This document shows, piece after piece, positions 44,936-54,784 of a stretch of 64,000 nucleotides of DNA. The position numbers and the translations under genes are program-made. The notes beneath the pieces are model-generated. The model had not been told where the DNA came from. It ran no database searches and saw only the letters and a list, made by a program, of their open reading frames with translations. The DNA comes from Ceratopteris richardii (lineage: Eukaryota; Streptophyta; Polypodiopsida; Polypodiales; Pteridaceae), in the NCBI GenBank assembly GCA_020310875.1, contig CM035420.1:183237198-183301197 (forward strand), given 5' to 3'. The stretch's first letter is position 1; each line of letters starts with the position of its first letter.

Positions 44936-47900
44936 ATCCATAGAAGAGTGTGTGCGGACGTGCATAGACATAGAAGATAACTTGGGTGAGGAGTTAGGAT
45001 TGTCCAAACTCTACAAAGATTCGGATAGTTCTACTAGTCATACTTCAAAGATCTCCACAGAAATAGAAGAGATAGCTGAGCAAGTTGCCAAGAAGCTGGG
45101 AGTCCAAAATAAACAAACACAGAGAGTCACTCCATTGAATCGGTGCTATACTTGCAGAGGTGACCACATGGCTAACATATGCCCAACGCAAAACCAAAAT
45201 ATTAGAGAAAGGAATGCTCCCTATTGTACTATTGAAAGGAAGTACACAAACCATACGGCTCAAGAATGTCCCTACAATAGGCAGGCTGTTAGACAGAATT
45301 ATCAGCAACCTTATCCACAAGGTAGGTATCAGAACCAATACCAACAGCCATATTATAGACCACAACAGCAATATCAGGTACCATATAGGCCACAACCTGT
45401 CTTGGGAAACCAACCACCAGCTCCAGCCAACGTGATTCCAGTCAAGTATGCTGTGGGAGAGGAAAATCCAAATAGAGCTTTGGTGCCACTAACCCCATTG
45501 ATACCAGATAATGACTCTCATGCTCATAGTTCAGACTACTCCCATGAAGGTAGTCCACATGCTTATTACACAGAGTCACCTGAACATAGTGAGATTTACT
45601 CGTATCAATATGAGGCACCACCTATGGAGCAAAATTGGGAGCCAGAATACTCCAATGTCATGTACACAAATCCTAATCCTAGGCCCCAGTTGAGACAAAT
45701 GAGACCACAAGCCCCTAGAGGATCTTGTTTCAGATGTCATGGTGACCATTTCATTCGTGACTGTCCCCACCCACCATCTCCGAGTCAAGGACAGGCTATC
45801 ACAATACAGGCTTTTTGTCCTGATTGTGGCAAAGACCATCTCCCCAGAGATTGTCCAAGAAACCCCTCCAGTGCACCCAAGATTACACCCATTAATGTGG
45901 TGGGCTTAGTGGCAGATTCAAGTTCAAGTAGTAGTAAGGTGGCTCCCATACAAGCTGTCACTAGAGCACAAGCCTTAAAACAGGATAAACCAGTAGAACA
46001 ATCAGAGTCGAGTGAATCGGGAGAGCCTAGTAAGAGGAAAACAAGAACATGGAAGGATACCAGAGAGAAGGCCAATCGCAAGTGGAATAAAAAGTTATCG
46101 GAACTAGAAGAAAGCTTAAAAGAAGCGAAAACAAAAATAGAAGACATTGCATCTCAAAGCCCCTCGCATGCCGAAACTCCATCCACTCCACCTCATCCCA
46201 CCCCACCACCCATTGTAAATAGACCGCAACCAGGGTCTGTTCTTGCAGATCCAACCCCAGAAGGCTTGGACATGATGTTCAAGGCCTACCAGGCTCGACT
46301 TCAAGAAGGGCCTACAGCGGCAAACCTAGACAAGAGTTACCCTAGAGCAGATTTAGAGATTGAACGGATGAAAATGTGCATGAAAATGGTAGAACAAGCT
46401 CAAGCCATACTTGAGACTAGTCAAAAGTTCAATCAGACAAACTCTATCAAATCAGATTTGCATTTCCACGGCTTACTAGAAAGATTAGAGCAATTGGTAA
46501 ACAAACCACAAGTTTCTTTACCTCCACAGGCTCAACCAGTTATTGAAAGAGGAAGCTCACCACCAATAGGAGCTTATGTTCCTAATTCCACGGATCTAGG
46601 AATACCTCCTTCAATTCAACAGTACTCTCAAGAATTCTTGCGGGAAATACAAGAAGAGAAATGGGCCAAGGAGAAGGGTAATTCCCCTCCTATTCCTGAG
46701 ATTGATGATCTTCATGATCAATTTCCCCAAGACATCCCATCTATTTACGAAGATGAAGCAGAACAACAAGAAGACGAAAGGTTAGATTTTGAATCTAATA
46801 CCTTAGAAGAACTGCCTCAATTTCCAGGCCCATGGGAATCTGAATCTCTCCAGATTAGAGCTCCCACAATACTAGTAAGAAATGAAGACTCAGTGGTTCC
46901 AAGGAACACGGATGTCGTGAAGAACACTAAGGTTCAGTGTCATCTCACTGTAGAAGAGCTGCTCAAAGCAAAACCTGAGCTCTGGAATCATGTGAAGGAT
47001 CAGGTTCCAGAACTTGATTCCAACATGCCAAAAGCAGGCTCCAAGCAAAGGGTACCAGAGATACCTCTAGACAAAATAGGGGACATGTGTGAGGGTGAAG
47101 AAGGTAATACTTATCTTCCAATCACCTACCAAGGTTACACAACCAAAGCAATCATAGATTCAGGTGCTGGTGTTGCTATTGCGACCACCTCCTTGTGGAA
47201 GCAATGGGGCAAGCCCACATTAAGACCAACTAGAATGAAGCTTCAAATGGCTGATGGTCATTTTGAAAGACCTCTAGGATTGCTAGAAGGGATCACTCTA
47301 ACCACTTGTGGTGTAGAGTTTGAGCACACATTTGCTATATGTGACTTTGAGAAAAATAATGTCTATGAGATGATCCTAGGAAGACCCTTCCTACGACAAT
47401 TGCAAATAGTACAGGATTGGGGAACTAACTCCTTGTACTTACAGCACTTAGGGGTTACCACCAAGGTCAATTTGAAGGATTACACCTTCAGAGATGTACC
47501 ACCCCTACAGTGGAATTCTATCCACAAAGTGAAAGAAGATTCCATCTCTGTGCATTCTGAAAGTTCACCTGATCCATTATGGCTGCATGAAGATACTCAT
47601 TTGTGGATGTGCAAAGTCGCAAAGGAAGAGGAAAAACGTTTAAAGGCAAGGGAAGAAGGAACTTCACTAGGAGATAGACCAGTTAGAGACCCAGCCTACA
47701 CACCGATGATCTTTCCAGATGAGGAGTTTGAGCCTCATGGCTGGCCAGAAATCTTAGCCACCATGGACATTGTTGTCAATGAGGAACAGTGGACACCTCA
47801 TTGTGATGAGGAGGGTTATGATATCTCAGTGTTCATGTGTCAACCCTTGCTAGAAGAATGTGACCCTAGTGATGTCATAGAAGAAGAAGAGAATGACGAT

Positions 47901-50900
47901 GATCTGGAGTCTATTGTGATGGATAGTTGCTTTAACTCAGAGCAGCACTATCTAGAAGATATAGGAGTGTTCATCCAGAAAGAAGAAGAACCTCTCACAA
48001 GTATTAAAACAGTCAACTCAAAAGATGGAAGTGAGAGTAGTCAAAAGAAAAAGAAAAGAAAAGCAGTGAAACAAGAAAAGGGGGAATCATTGTTCGAAGT
48101 ACCAGAAAACTTCAAGAAATATGAAGTTGACGACCGCAAAATTTTGGTACGAATGCCTAAGAGAGAGGCCATCATAGGAGAATCATATGATAATAAAGAA
48201 AAGACCAAGAAGATTGTAGTGACCATTGAAGAGAACGAAGAGAGATGCACATATATAGGAGATGACCTAAGTGCAAGAGAAGAAATGGAGCTCATAGCTC
48301 TATTAAGGGAATATAGGGATGTGTTTGCATGGCACTATAGAGACTTGAAAGGGGTAGATCCAAAAATTTGCTCTCATACTATCCCCATGACTGCTGATGC
48401 TAAGCCCACCAAACAGAAGCCCTACACATATAATGATACCTATGCAGCCAAAATCAAAGAAGAAATTGATAGGTTGATTGAGGCTGGATTCATCTATGAG
48501 ATTGAGCATACCGAATGGGTGTCCCCCATTGTTGTGGTACCCAAGAAGAACGGGAAGTTGCGAGTGTGTATTAACCTTAAAAAAGTTAATGCCGCTACGA
48601 TTAGAGATAGTTATCCACTTCCAATCACAGAACACCTATTGGAGCGTGTTGCAGGCAAGGAAGTTTATAGCTTCCTTGATGGATTTTCAGGTTACAATCA
48701 AGTAGCCATTGCCCCAGAAGATCAACACAAAACAACTTTTGCTACAGAGTGGGGAATCTTTGCATTTCGGGTGATGCCATTTGGGCTCACCAATGCACCT
48801 GCAACATTCCAAAGGCTCATGTGTCATGTCTTCAAAGAGTTCTTGCGAAAGAGCTTAGAAGTGTATGTGGATGATTTATGTGCTCATTCCCAAGAAAGAA
48901 GGGTTCACATCCCTGAACTCAGACAAATCTTCAACAAGTGTAGAGAATATCGAGTGTGTCTAAACCCAGAAAAGTGTGTGTTTATGGTGCGTCAAGGTAA
49001 AATCTTAGGTCATATTGTTTCTAAGAATGGAATCTCAACAGATGAAGATAAGGTACGAGCCATAGCGGAGCTACCAAGGCCAAGGAATATTAAAGAGGTA
49101 CAAGCCTTTATGGGCCATTGTGGATACTACCGTAGGTTTATCCACATGTACGCGATCATAGCTGGACCCCTTTATGCCTTGTTGTCTAATTTTGAGTGGA
49201 ACGACGAATGCGAGAATTCTTTCAACGAACTGAAGAAACGTTTGTGCACGGCACCAATACTCACCACTCCTGATTGGAATAAACCATTCCATGTCCATGT
49301 GGATGCATCCAATCATGCCATAGGATGTGTGCTAGCACAACCCACAAGTGAAGGAAACTTAGATTTGCCCATAGCATATGCTAGTAGACAGCTCACTGCA
49401 GCTGAACGGAACTATACCACAACTGAGCGAGAGGGCTTAGGCATGGTATATGCTGTGAAGAAGTTTAGACACTATTTATTGGCCAACAAGTTCAAGTTTT
49501 TCACTGATCATCAAGCTTTGTTATATTTGGTCAATAAACCTTGCAATACTGGACGCTTAGTAAGATGGTTCCTCTTACTAATGGAATATGACTTTGAAGT
49601 TGTTGTCAGGAAAGGTAGAACCCACCTTCGGGCAGATCACCTTTCTCGCATCACTTCAGGAGAGTCACCGCAAGGAGTGTCTGACGAATTACCCGATGCT
49701 TATCTGTTCAATTTAGAAGTTGTTCCTAAGTGGGCAAATAAGTTGGTACCAGTCCTAACCTTTGGCCCTGCAAATAAGAATGTGAAAACATCACAAGAAG
49801 AAATTGTAAAATCACAAAAATATCACATATTAGCAGGAAGCATGTACAAACAAGATACGGAGGGCGTATTAGCTTGTTGTGTCGAGGATGATGAACATAA
49901 TAGTTGGTTGCAACAAGCTCATGAAGGATTGCTAGGAAATCACTATTCTAAACAACGAACATTGCAGAATCTAAAGCGTTTAGGAGTGTATTGGCCTAGC
50001 ATGGACAAAGAAATACATGAGTGGATTAAGAATTGTCCAAGGTGCAGAGAGAGACCCCCAGTGGAGCATGCGACCCTTTATCAAGTGTCATTAATTCCAG
50101 ATTGGAGTGCTCCATTGGTAGAGTTTATGAGATCGGGAAGATTACCCAAAGAGGCTAGTCTAGCAAGAAGAAGAAGCATGGAGCAAGAGGCTCAAGGCTA
50201 TGCCCTAGTAGGAGACAACCTATACCGAAGAGGCAAAGATGGTTACTTAAGACTGTGCGTTCACGAATCAGATTATTTGAAAGTCTTAGAAATTGCACAC
50301 AGCGGTGTTGCAGGTGGACATTTTGGTCCTGACCGAGTGATCAAGACCATTCTATTCTCAGGACTTTGGTGGCCCACTCTTCATATGGATGCACATACCT
50401 ATGTGAAGAAATGTGACACATGCCAATGTGCACAATATCCAGTGAGAAAAGACGAGATGCCCTTGAGGCCAATGATGGGAGGACGTGCATTTTCGAAGTG
50501 GGGCATAGACTTCATAGGTCCTATTAACCCCCCAGCTAGAAACTCCCATGCAGAGTACATCATTGTAGCCACAGATTACCTTACAAAGTGGGTAGAAGTC
50601 AAAGCCACAACAAAGAATGATGCTCAGACTACGGCTAAGTTCTTATTCGAGAATGTGTTCACGAGGTATGGACTACCAATAGAGTTGGTGAGCGATAGAG
50701 GCACACACTTCTTGAATGAAGTCATTGAAAATCTTCTCCAAGAATTCTTGGTGATACATAAGAAATCCGCCCCCTATCATCCACAAGCCAACGGACAAGC
50801 CGAGAGTACCAATAAGATCCTCTGTAACGTATTGACAAAATTGGTAAATAATAAATGCTCTGATTGGGACAAACAACTTCATCATGCTGTTTGGGCTTAT

Positions 50901-52766
50901 CGAGTTGCCTACAAAACGGTACTCAACGCCACCCCATTTCAGATGGTCTTCGGACAGAACGCTGTGCTACCACTAGATTTCTTAATCCCTGCCTTAAAAG
51001 TAGCACAAGAGTATGAGTGGAATGGGCATGAATTGTCCTCTAGGATCTTTGATCTCGAACGCTTGGGTGAGACAAGGCTACGAGCGGCAGCAGGCATCTA
51101 CGCTGCAAAGAAGAGGCAAAAGGCTTACTTTGATGCACACATCAAGGATAAGGGATTGAAAGAGGGAGATCTAGTGTTGGTATACACACTAAAACAATAT
51201 GCCCGTAAGTTGGAAAAAAGAAGATACGGACCCATGATCATTAATAGAATTTCCACTAGTGGTGCAGTTCAGTTGGCCACTCTAGAAGGAGATATCTTGC
51301 CAAACTATATTAGTGGCTGTAGAGTCAAGCTATATCAAGAACCTCTTACTGAGGATATGCTAATGAGACTCAACACTGCTAAGAAGCGAAAAGATGAAGA
51401 GTTAAGAGTGAGAGAAGAAGCACAGGTAGAGGCCAGAGAGCGTATTAGGCGAAATAAGTTAAGGCAATTAGGCCTAGAAGTCAACTCTAAAGCCCCAAAA
51501 TATCACATGGATATGTGTCAAAAGTCAGGCATAGCGACTTCTCAGGTCATTGACCGAAGACCCTTTGTGACCATAGAGATAGGACAAGGGAAGGGTGAAA
51601 GGACGGTGAAAGCATTGATTGACTCAGGTGCAGCAAGTAGTGCAGTTAGACTTTCCTACTGCCAAGACTTGGGGTTGAACATCAATCCCATAGAAGCTTA
51701 TCTCATAGGATTGGGAGGTGTGGAAACCCCTTGTTTGGGCGAGGTGGAACTTCCCATCTACCTTCAAGATGTTCCAATGAAAGTCAAAGCGCTAGTATGT
51801 CAAGATGAGAACCTTACAGAACCACTTGTCTTGGGTCAAGATTGGATCTATGACCATGCAGTTAACTTAAACCTAAGAAGTCAAATTCTTCAAGTTTGGG
51901 TACATGAACAATGCATTACATTAGAATTAGAGAACTGCATGCTCCTAGATCATGGCACCACACACTCTCTTAGTTCTTCCAAGACTAATCATATGAAAGA
52001 AGATGTTGTATGTGTCAAAAGCTCTATGATGCAGAAGGAGTCAATCGTGGAAGACCAGGTTCGAAGGCGGGTGGATCTTTCTTCTTCTCCAAAGACTCAA
52101 GTAGCCACAGTAGTGAGCCCACCACACAAGCAAACACAACCGTTCACGACAACTGCTACATCAAATAGAAAGACACCATTCGATAAAAAAGCGGTTCCGG
52201 GCATGAAGCAGATCTGGGTACGCAAAGGAGAGCAACCACCAGCCTTACCCCCACAAATCCCATCCATGCACACTAACCAGGCCAGAAGACGAAGGAAGCA
52301 GCTCAGACAAGCTCCATCACAAGATATCCAACAAGTTTGGGTGCCTAAGAAGTTAGCTGCAGCTCAACAAGGGCAATTACAGATGTGGGTACCTAAGAAG
52401 ATCCTACACCCACAACAACCTTTGTTCTCCCACATGCAAAAGGTTTCAACAAAGAAGCCAAAAAGAGAAAAGGGTAAGAACCACGTACAGAGACCAAAGG
52501 AAGATCAAATCAGCTCTTCAACATTAGTAGGAAGACATGCAAAAAGGATATGGGTTTGGAAGCCAAAAGTGCAAGTAGCCTCCACCGAACCAAAGCATCA
52601 ACCACACTGGATACCACAGTTCAGAAAGCATCCAAAGAGAAAGACGCCTGAAGTGACCTCTACAGTGCCAAATGATGTTCTAAAATGGACTCCAATAAGG
52701 AGGATTACATCAGTTCGAGACTCAATGGATACCTCCACCAAGGTCGGCATCAACCTCCACAAATAA
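44916..52766 (+). CDS. Gypsy-A1 pol polyprotein (PR-RT-RH-INT plus extra domains)
   Basis: 2616 codons, one open frame. Zinc knuckles of the Athila-type CX2CX3HX4C form start at residues 77, 271 and 301. A Pro/Gln-rich linker with a coiled coil follows (~365-400). Protease 1: IIDSGAG (Asp748) and MILGRPF. An acidic linker leads to reverse transcriptase (~1165-1420; YVDD 1317-1320) and RNase H (Asp1463, DHQALLYL at 1531). There are two H2C2 modules, H1669-H1676-C1707-C1710 and H1795-H1802-C1833-C1836. Integrase core: Asp1865, Asp1927, Glu1963 (DD35E). A GPY/F-like region lies near 2085-2130. After this comes a second retropepsin-like domain (LIDSGAASSAV, Asp2236; LVLGQDW ~2306), then a basic tail with IWVRKG, VWVPKK, MWVPKK and IWVWKPK repeats (2434-2550). 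All core catalytic motifs are present. No chromodomain or second RNase H was seen. Confidence 0.93.
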   Translation: MYLKDPRSIEECVRTCIDIEDNLGEELGLSKLYKDSDSSTSHTSKISTEIEEIAEQVAKKLGVQNKQTQRVTPLNRCYTCRGDHMANICPTQNQNIRERNAPYCTIERKYTNHTAQECPYNRQAVRQNYQQPYPQGRYQNQYQQPYYRPQQQYQVPYRPQPVLGNQPPAPANVIPVKYAVGEENPNRALVPLTPLIPDNDSHAHSSDYSHEGSPHAYYTESPEHSEIYSYQYEAPPMEQNWEPEYSNVMYTNPNPRPQLRQMRPQAPRGSCFRCHGDHFIRDCPHPPSPSQGQAITIQAFCPDCGKDHLPRDCPRNPSSAPKITPINVVGLVADSSSSSSKVAPIQAVTRAQALKQDKPVEQSESSESGEPSKRKTRTWKDTREKANRKWNKKLSELEESLKEAKTKIEDIASQSPSHAETPSTPPHPTPPPIVNRPQPGSVLADPTPEGLDMMFKAYQARLQEGPTAANLDKSYPRADLEIERMKMCMKMVEQAQAILETSQKFNQTNSIKSDLHFHGLLERLEQLVNKPQVSLPPQAQPVIERGSSPPIGAYVPNSTDLGIPPSIQQYSQEFLREIQEEKWAKEKGNSPPIPEIDDLHDQFPQDIPSIYEDEAEQQEDERLDFESNTLEELPQFPGPWESESLQIRAPTILVRNEDSVVPRNTDVVKNTKVQCHLTVEELLKAKPELWNHVKDQVPELDSNMPKAGSKQRVPEIPLDKIGDMCEGEEGNTYLPITYQGYTTKAIIDSGAGVAIATTSLWKQWGKPTLRPTRMKLQMADGHFERPLGLLEGITLTTCGVEFEHTFAICDFEKNNVYEMILGRPFLRQLQIVQDWGTNSLYLQHLGVTTKVNLKDYTFRDVPPLQWNSIHKVKEDSISVHSESSPDPLWLHEDTHLWMCKVAKEEEKRLKAREEGTSLGDRPVRDPAYTPMIFPDEEFEPHGWPEILATMDIVVNEEQWTPHCDEEGYDISVFMCQPLLEECDPSDVIEEEENDDDLESIVMDSCFNSEQHYLEDIGVFIQKEEEPLTSIKTVNSKDGSESSQKKKKRKAVKQEKGESLFEVPENFKKYEVDDRKILVRMPKREAIIGESYDNKEKTKKIVVTIEENEERCTYIGDDLSAREEMELIALLREYRDVFAWHYRDLKGVDPKICSHTIPMTADAKPTKQKPYTYNDTYAAKIKEEIDRLIEAGFIYEIEHTEWVSPIVVVPKKNGKLRVCINLKKVNAATIRDSYPLPITEHLLERVAGKEVYSFLDGFSGYNQVAIAPEDQHKTTFATEWGIFAFRVMPFGLTNAPATFQRLMCHVFKEFLRKSLEVYVDDLCAHSQERRVHIPELRQIFNKCREYRVCLNPEKCVFMVRQGKILGHIVSKNGISTDEDKVRAIAELPRPRNIKEVQAFMGHCGYYRRFIHMYAIIAGPLYALLSNFEWNDECENSFNELKKRLCTAPILTTPDWNKPFHVHVDASNHAIGCVLAQPTSEGNLDLPIAYASRQLTAAERNYTTTEREGLGMVYAVKKFRHYLLANKFKFFTDHQALLYLVNKPCNTGRLVRWFLLLMEYDFEVVVRKGRTHLRADHLSRITSGESPQGVSDELPDAYLFNLEVVPKWANKLVPVLTFGPANKNVKTSQEEIVKSQKYHILAGSMYKQDTEGVLACCVEDDEHNSWLQQAHEGLLGNHYSKQRTLQNLKRLGVYWPSMDKEIHEWIKNCPRCRERPPVEHATLYQVSLIPDWSAPLVEFMRSGRLPKEASLARRRSMEQEAQGYALVGDNLYRRGKDGYLRLCVHESDYLKVLEIAHSGVAGGHFGPDRVIKTILFSGLWWPTLHMDAHTYVKKCDTCQCAQYPVRKDEMPLRPMMGGRAFSKWGIDFIGPINPPARNSHAEYIIVATDYLTKWVEVKATTKNDAQTTAKFLFENVFTRYGLPIELVSDRGTHFLNEVIENLLQEFLVIHKKSAPYHPQANGQAESTNKILCNVLTKLVNNKCSDWDKQLHHAVWAYRVAYKTVLNATPFQMVFGQNAVLPLDFLIPALKVAQEYEWNGHELSSRIFDLERLGETRLRAAAGIYAAKKRQKAYFDAHIKDKGLKEGDLVLVYTLKQYARKLEKRRYGPMIINRISTSGAVQLATLEGDILPNYISGCRVKLYQEPLTEDMLMRLNTAKKRKDEELRVREEAQVEARERIRRNKLRQLGLEVNSKAPKYHMDMCQKSGIATSQVIDRRPFVTIEIGQGKGERTVKALIDSGAASSAVRLSYCQDLGLNINPIEAYLIGLGGVETPCLGEVELPIYLQDVPMKVKALVCQDENLTEPLVLGQDWIYDHAVNLNLRSQILQVWVHEQCITLELENCMLLDHGTTHSLSSSKTNHMKEDVVCVKSSMMQKESIVEDQVRRRVDLSSSPKTQVATVVSPPHKQTQPFTTTATSNRKTPFDKKAVPGMKQIWVRKGEQPPALPPQIPSMHTNQARRRRKQLRQAPSQDIQQVWVPKKLAAAQQGQLQMWVPKKILHPQQPLFSHMQKVSTKKPKREKGKNHVQRPKEDQISSSTLVGRHAKRIWVWKPKVQVASTEPKHQPHWIPQFRKHPKRKTPEVTSTVPNDVLKWTPIRRITSVRDSMDTSTKVGINLHK

Positions 52767-54157
52767 CATCGAAAGCCTCGAACGAGCAACAACCATGTGC
52801 TCCTTGCACAACCCTGTCTTTTGCACCATTTAGGTCATGCATTTCCAAAGTATGCATTAATATAGGGCCACATTACACGGCCGTGCATAGACACACTTGC
52901 GAATCCCATGCACAAGAGCACAGTGACATATGTCGAACATTTCTATTGATACTAACTTTTGTGTTCTTGTTTTGTGATATCCATTTTCTCAAAAAAAAAA
53001 AAAAAAAAAAAAAAAAAAGAAGTGGGAGGGAGCTTGTTCCCAGTGTGTCTCGGCCAGCAGTGAGATTATTGCTGCCTTATCTGGTAGAGGACAAGCATTT
53101 GGCATGAACATGGCATCTACAACTATGATTTTCTCTCACCATGGTAGGAATGAAGAGCTTGAAGGTCCGCAACTTGAGTGATGCTTAACTACTTCATGTA
53201 CCAGAGCATCCAAGGAGATATCTGCAAAAGGTAGTTCTGGAGGAGAAGACTCCTGCATATGGTGAGCTAAAGAGCATATGTGAAACTCAGCTTGGTGTAG
53301 TTACCCGATGTTGCTTGCCAAGGAATATAAAGCAATTCAATTCTCAGTATTTCCTGAACCAGTATGGAACAGTAGCACTGGTGAATGGTCTATGTCAATC
53401 AGCATGGTAATCTCTTAGAAACCGGCACGTGTCCAATATTCCTCTGAGTGTCAATATAGGGAAGTGAACGTGCATGAGCCCAAGCTCAGAAATGCACATT
53501 GTTAGTGACAAATGTTGCTTTGAAAAGAGGAGAGGGGATCCACCACTCAAAAGATCTCATCAGTGGACAATCAACATGGACATTCATCAACAAGGTTCCA
53601 TCCCAAAGGCCGAGTGTACAACACGAAGAGGCAAACATCCATCAACCTTCGCCATGGTAAGTATCTTTACTCTGGAAACACCATAACCATGATAGTTTAG
53701 GAAACCTCTTCGTCAGCATACCCTTGAGCACTTAGCTCAAGACCCGCAATTTTTGCACCATATTTCTTCCAATGCATTTTCCAAGTAAGCATGCGTAGGG
53801 CTACATTACAAGGCCGTGCACAAGGCACATACTTTTTTCAACCCAGGCACGAACACACTTACCCATCATTCATTATGGGTTATGAGTAGTTGGCATGAAT
53901 GCTCTCAACATCATCTTTAAAAGAGCTAGCAGACATCATGGGAACAACATCCATATCTCGGAAGCAAATTGAAGCCAGTAGTTGCTCCAAATCACTCTTG
54001 ACAACCTCTTCTGAGCAACTTGCAGTTTTGAAAGCTCACAACGACACATTCTTGCTGGAATCCAAGGAACCAGCTCATACAACGGATGGACACCACCTCT
54101 CAAAGCACTACACAGAACAGCCCTTCCAACAAGGGTCTGTCAGGGACGACAGACTCG
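52767..54157 (+). other. 3' untranslated region of Gypsy-A1
   Basis: 1.4 kb without a convincing gene; no envelope-like frame was found. A 28-base poly(A) run lies at 52991-53018. A motif of ~100 bp (TTTGCACCAT, GCATTTTCCAA, GGGC-ACATTACA, GGCCGTGCA) occurs at about 52825 and again, diverged, at about 53750, so the ends of this region derive from a duplication. Confidence 0.6.
52991..53018. repeat. Poly(A) tract, 28 bases
   Basis: An uninterrupted A run lies about 225 bases after the pol stop. It could be a reverse-transcribed tail captured in the element or a simple-repeat expansion. Confidence 0.95.
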
Positions 54158-54170
54158 AGAGGGGGGGGAG
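54158..54170 (+). other. Polypurine tract of Gypsy-A1
   Basis: GAGAGGGGGGGGA followed by G lies immediately before the 3' LTR. It is the plus-strand priming site. Confidence 0.92.
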
Positions 54171-54779
54171 TGTTGAAGCTCAAAGTCAAGGACAAAGCAT
54201 GGAAGCACATCAAAAGGTGGACACACGAGGAAAGGGAGCAAGTAGGGAGCTCCAAGAAGTGTATGTCAAATTTTCAGAAGAATCCCCTACAAAAATAGTG
54301 ATTTTCATCACTAGAAACCATTGTAAATACCATTATCTATTTTTAGTAACTCCATTTTGTTCAAGCTGAGGAGTCCTCGAGCTTGAGGAGTATTAGAAGT
54401 ACCATCGTACCAATTTTCATAATTTTTAGACTTCATTTGAGCCCTCAAATAAGCCCTGGAACCTAATTTTTAACTAGGCCGGACACTAGGTCTGGACAGG
54501 GCCAAAACTAGTCAAAAAACTATAAAAAGAGCTAGAGAGCTCATTTTTGGGGTTAGCTTGTTAGAGAATAGAACTTTTGTAAGAGAACTCTTTTGCAATC
54601 TAAGCTTTCCATTGTTCCTCTCTTTGATCTTACTTTGTGCGCGTGTGTGTGTATGTGTGTGCATGTTTGTGTGCTTTCACTCACGCACTTGTGCCTTCAC
54701 TTGCTCGTGGTCGTCATACCGGTCCTCACGTCTCCGCGGATTGACAAGTAAAGGAGGTGGTGCTTACGCTTGAGCTACA
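54171..54779 (+). repeat. 3' LTR of Gypsy-A1
   Basis: 609 bp, identical to the 5' LTR except at about two positions by eye, followed by the target duplication ATTGC (54780-54784). Confidence 0.96.
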
Positions 54780-54784
54780 ATTGC

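Larger units (their letters stand above)
41319..54779 (+). mobile_element. Gypsy-A1: young Athila/Tat-like Ty3/gypsy element, 13.5 kb
   Basis: Parts: 5' LTR 41319-41927, tRNA-Asp-type primer site 41936-41952, a 1.5-kb leader with a palindromic tandem array (42280-43210), gag frame 43475-44935, pol frame 44916-52766, a 1.4-kb 3' untranslated region, polypurine tract 54158-54170 and 3' LTR 54171-54779. The two 609-bp LTRs differ at only about two positions by eye and the target duplication ATTGC is perfect. It looks whole or nearly so, with about one break at most. At commonly used plant rates such LTRs imply an insertion on the order of a few hundred thousand years or less. Primer site, zinc-knuckle spacing and RT sequence place it in the Athila/Tat group; there is no chromodomain. 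Confidence 0.95.

Noticed and set aside
52767-54157. Envelope-like gene as in some Athila elements
   Set aside because: No long frame with signal peptide or membrane segments exists between pol and the 3' LTR.
41706-54773. Identical 71-codon frames at 41706 and 54558 as a duplicated gene
   Set aside because: Both lie inside the two LTRs of Gypsy-A1 and include a GTGTGT repeat; they are LTR sequence.
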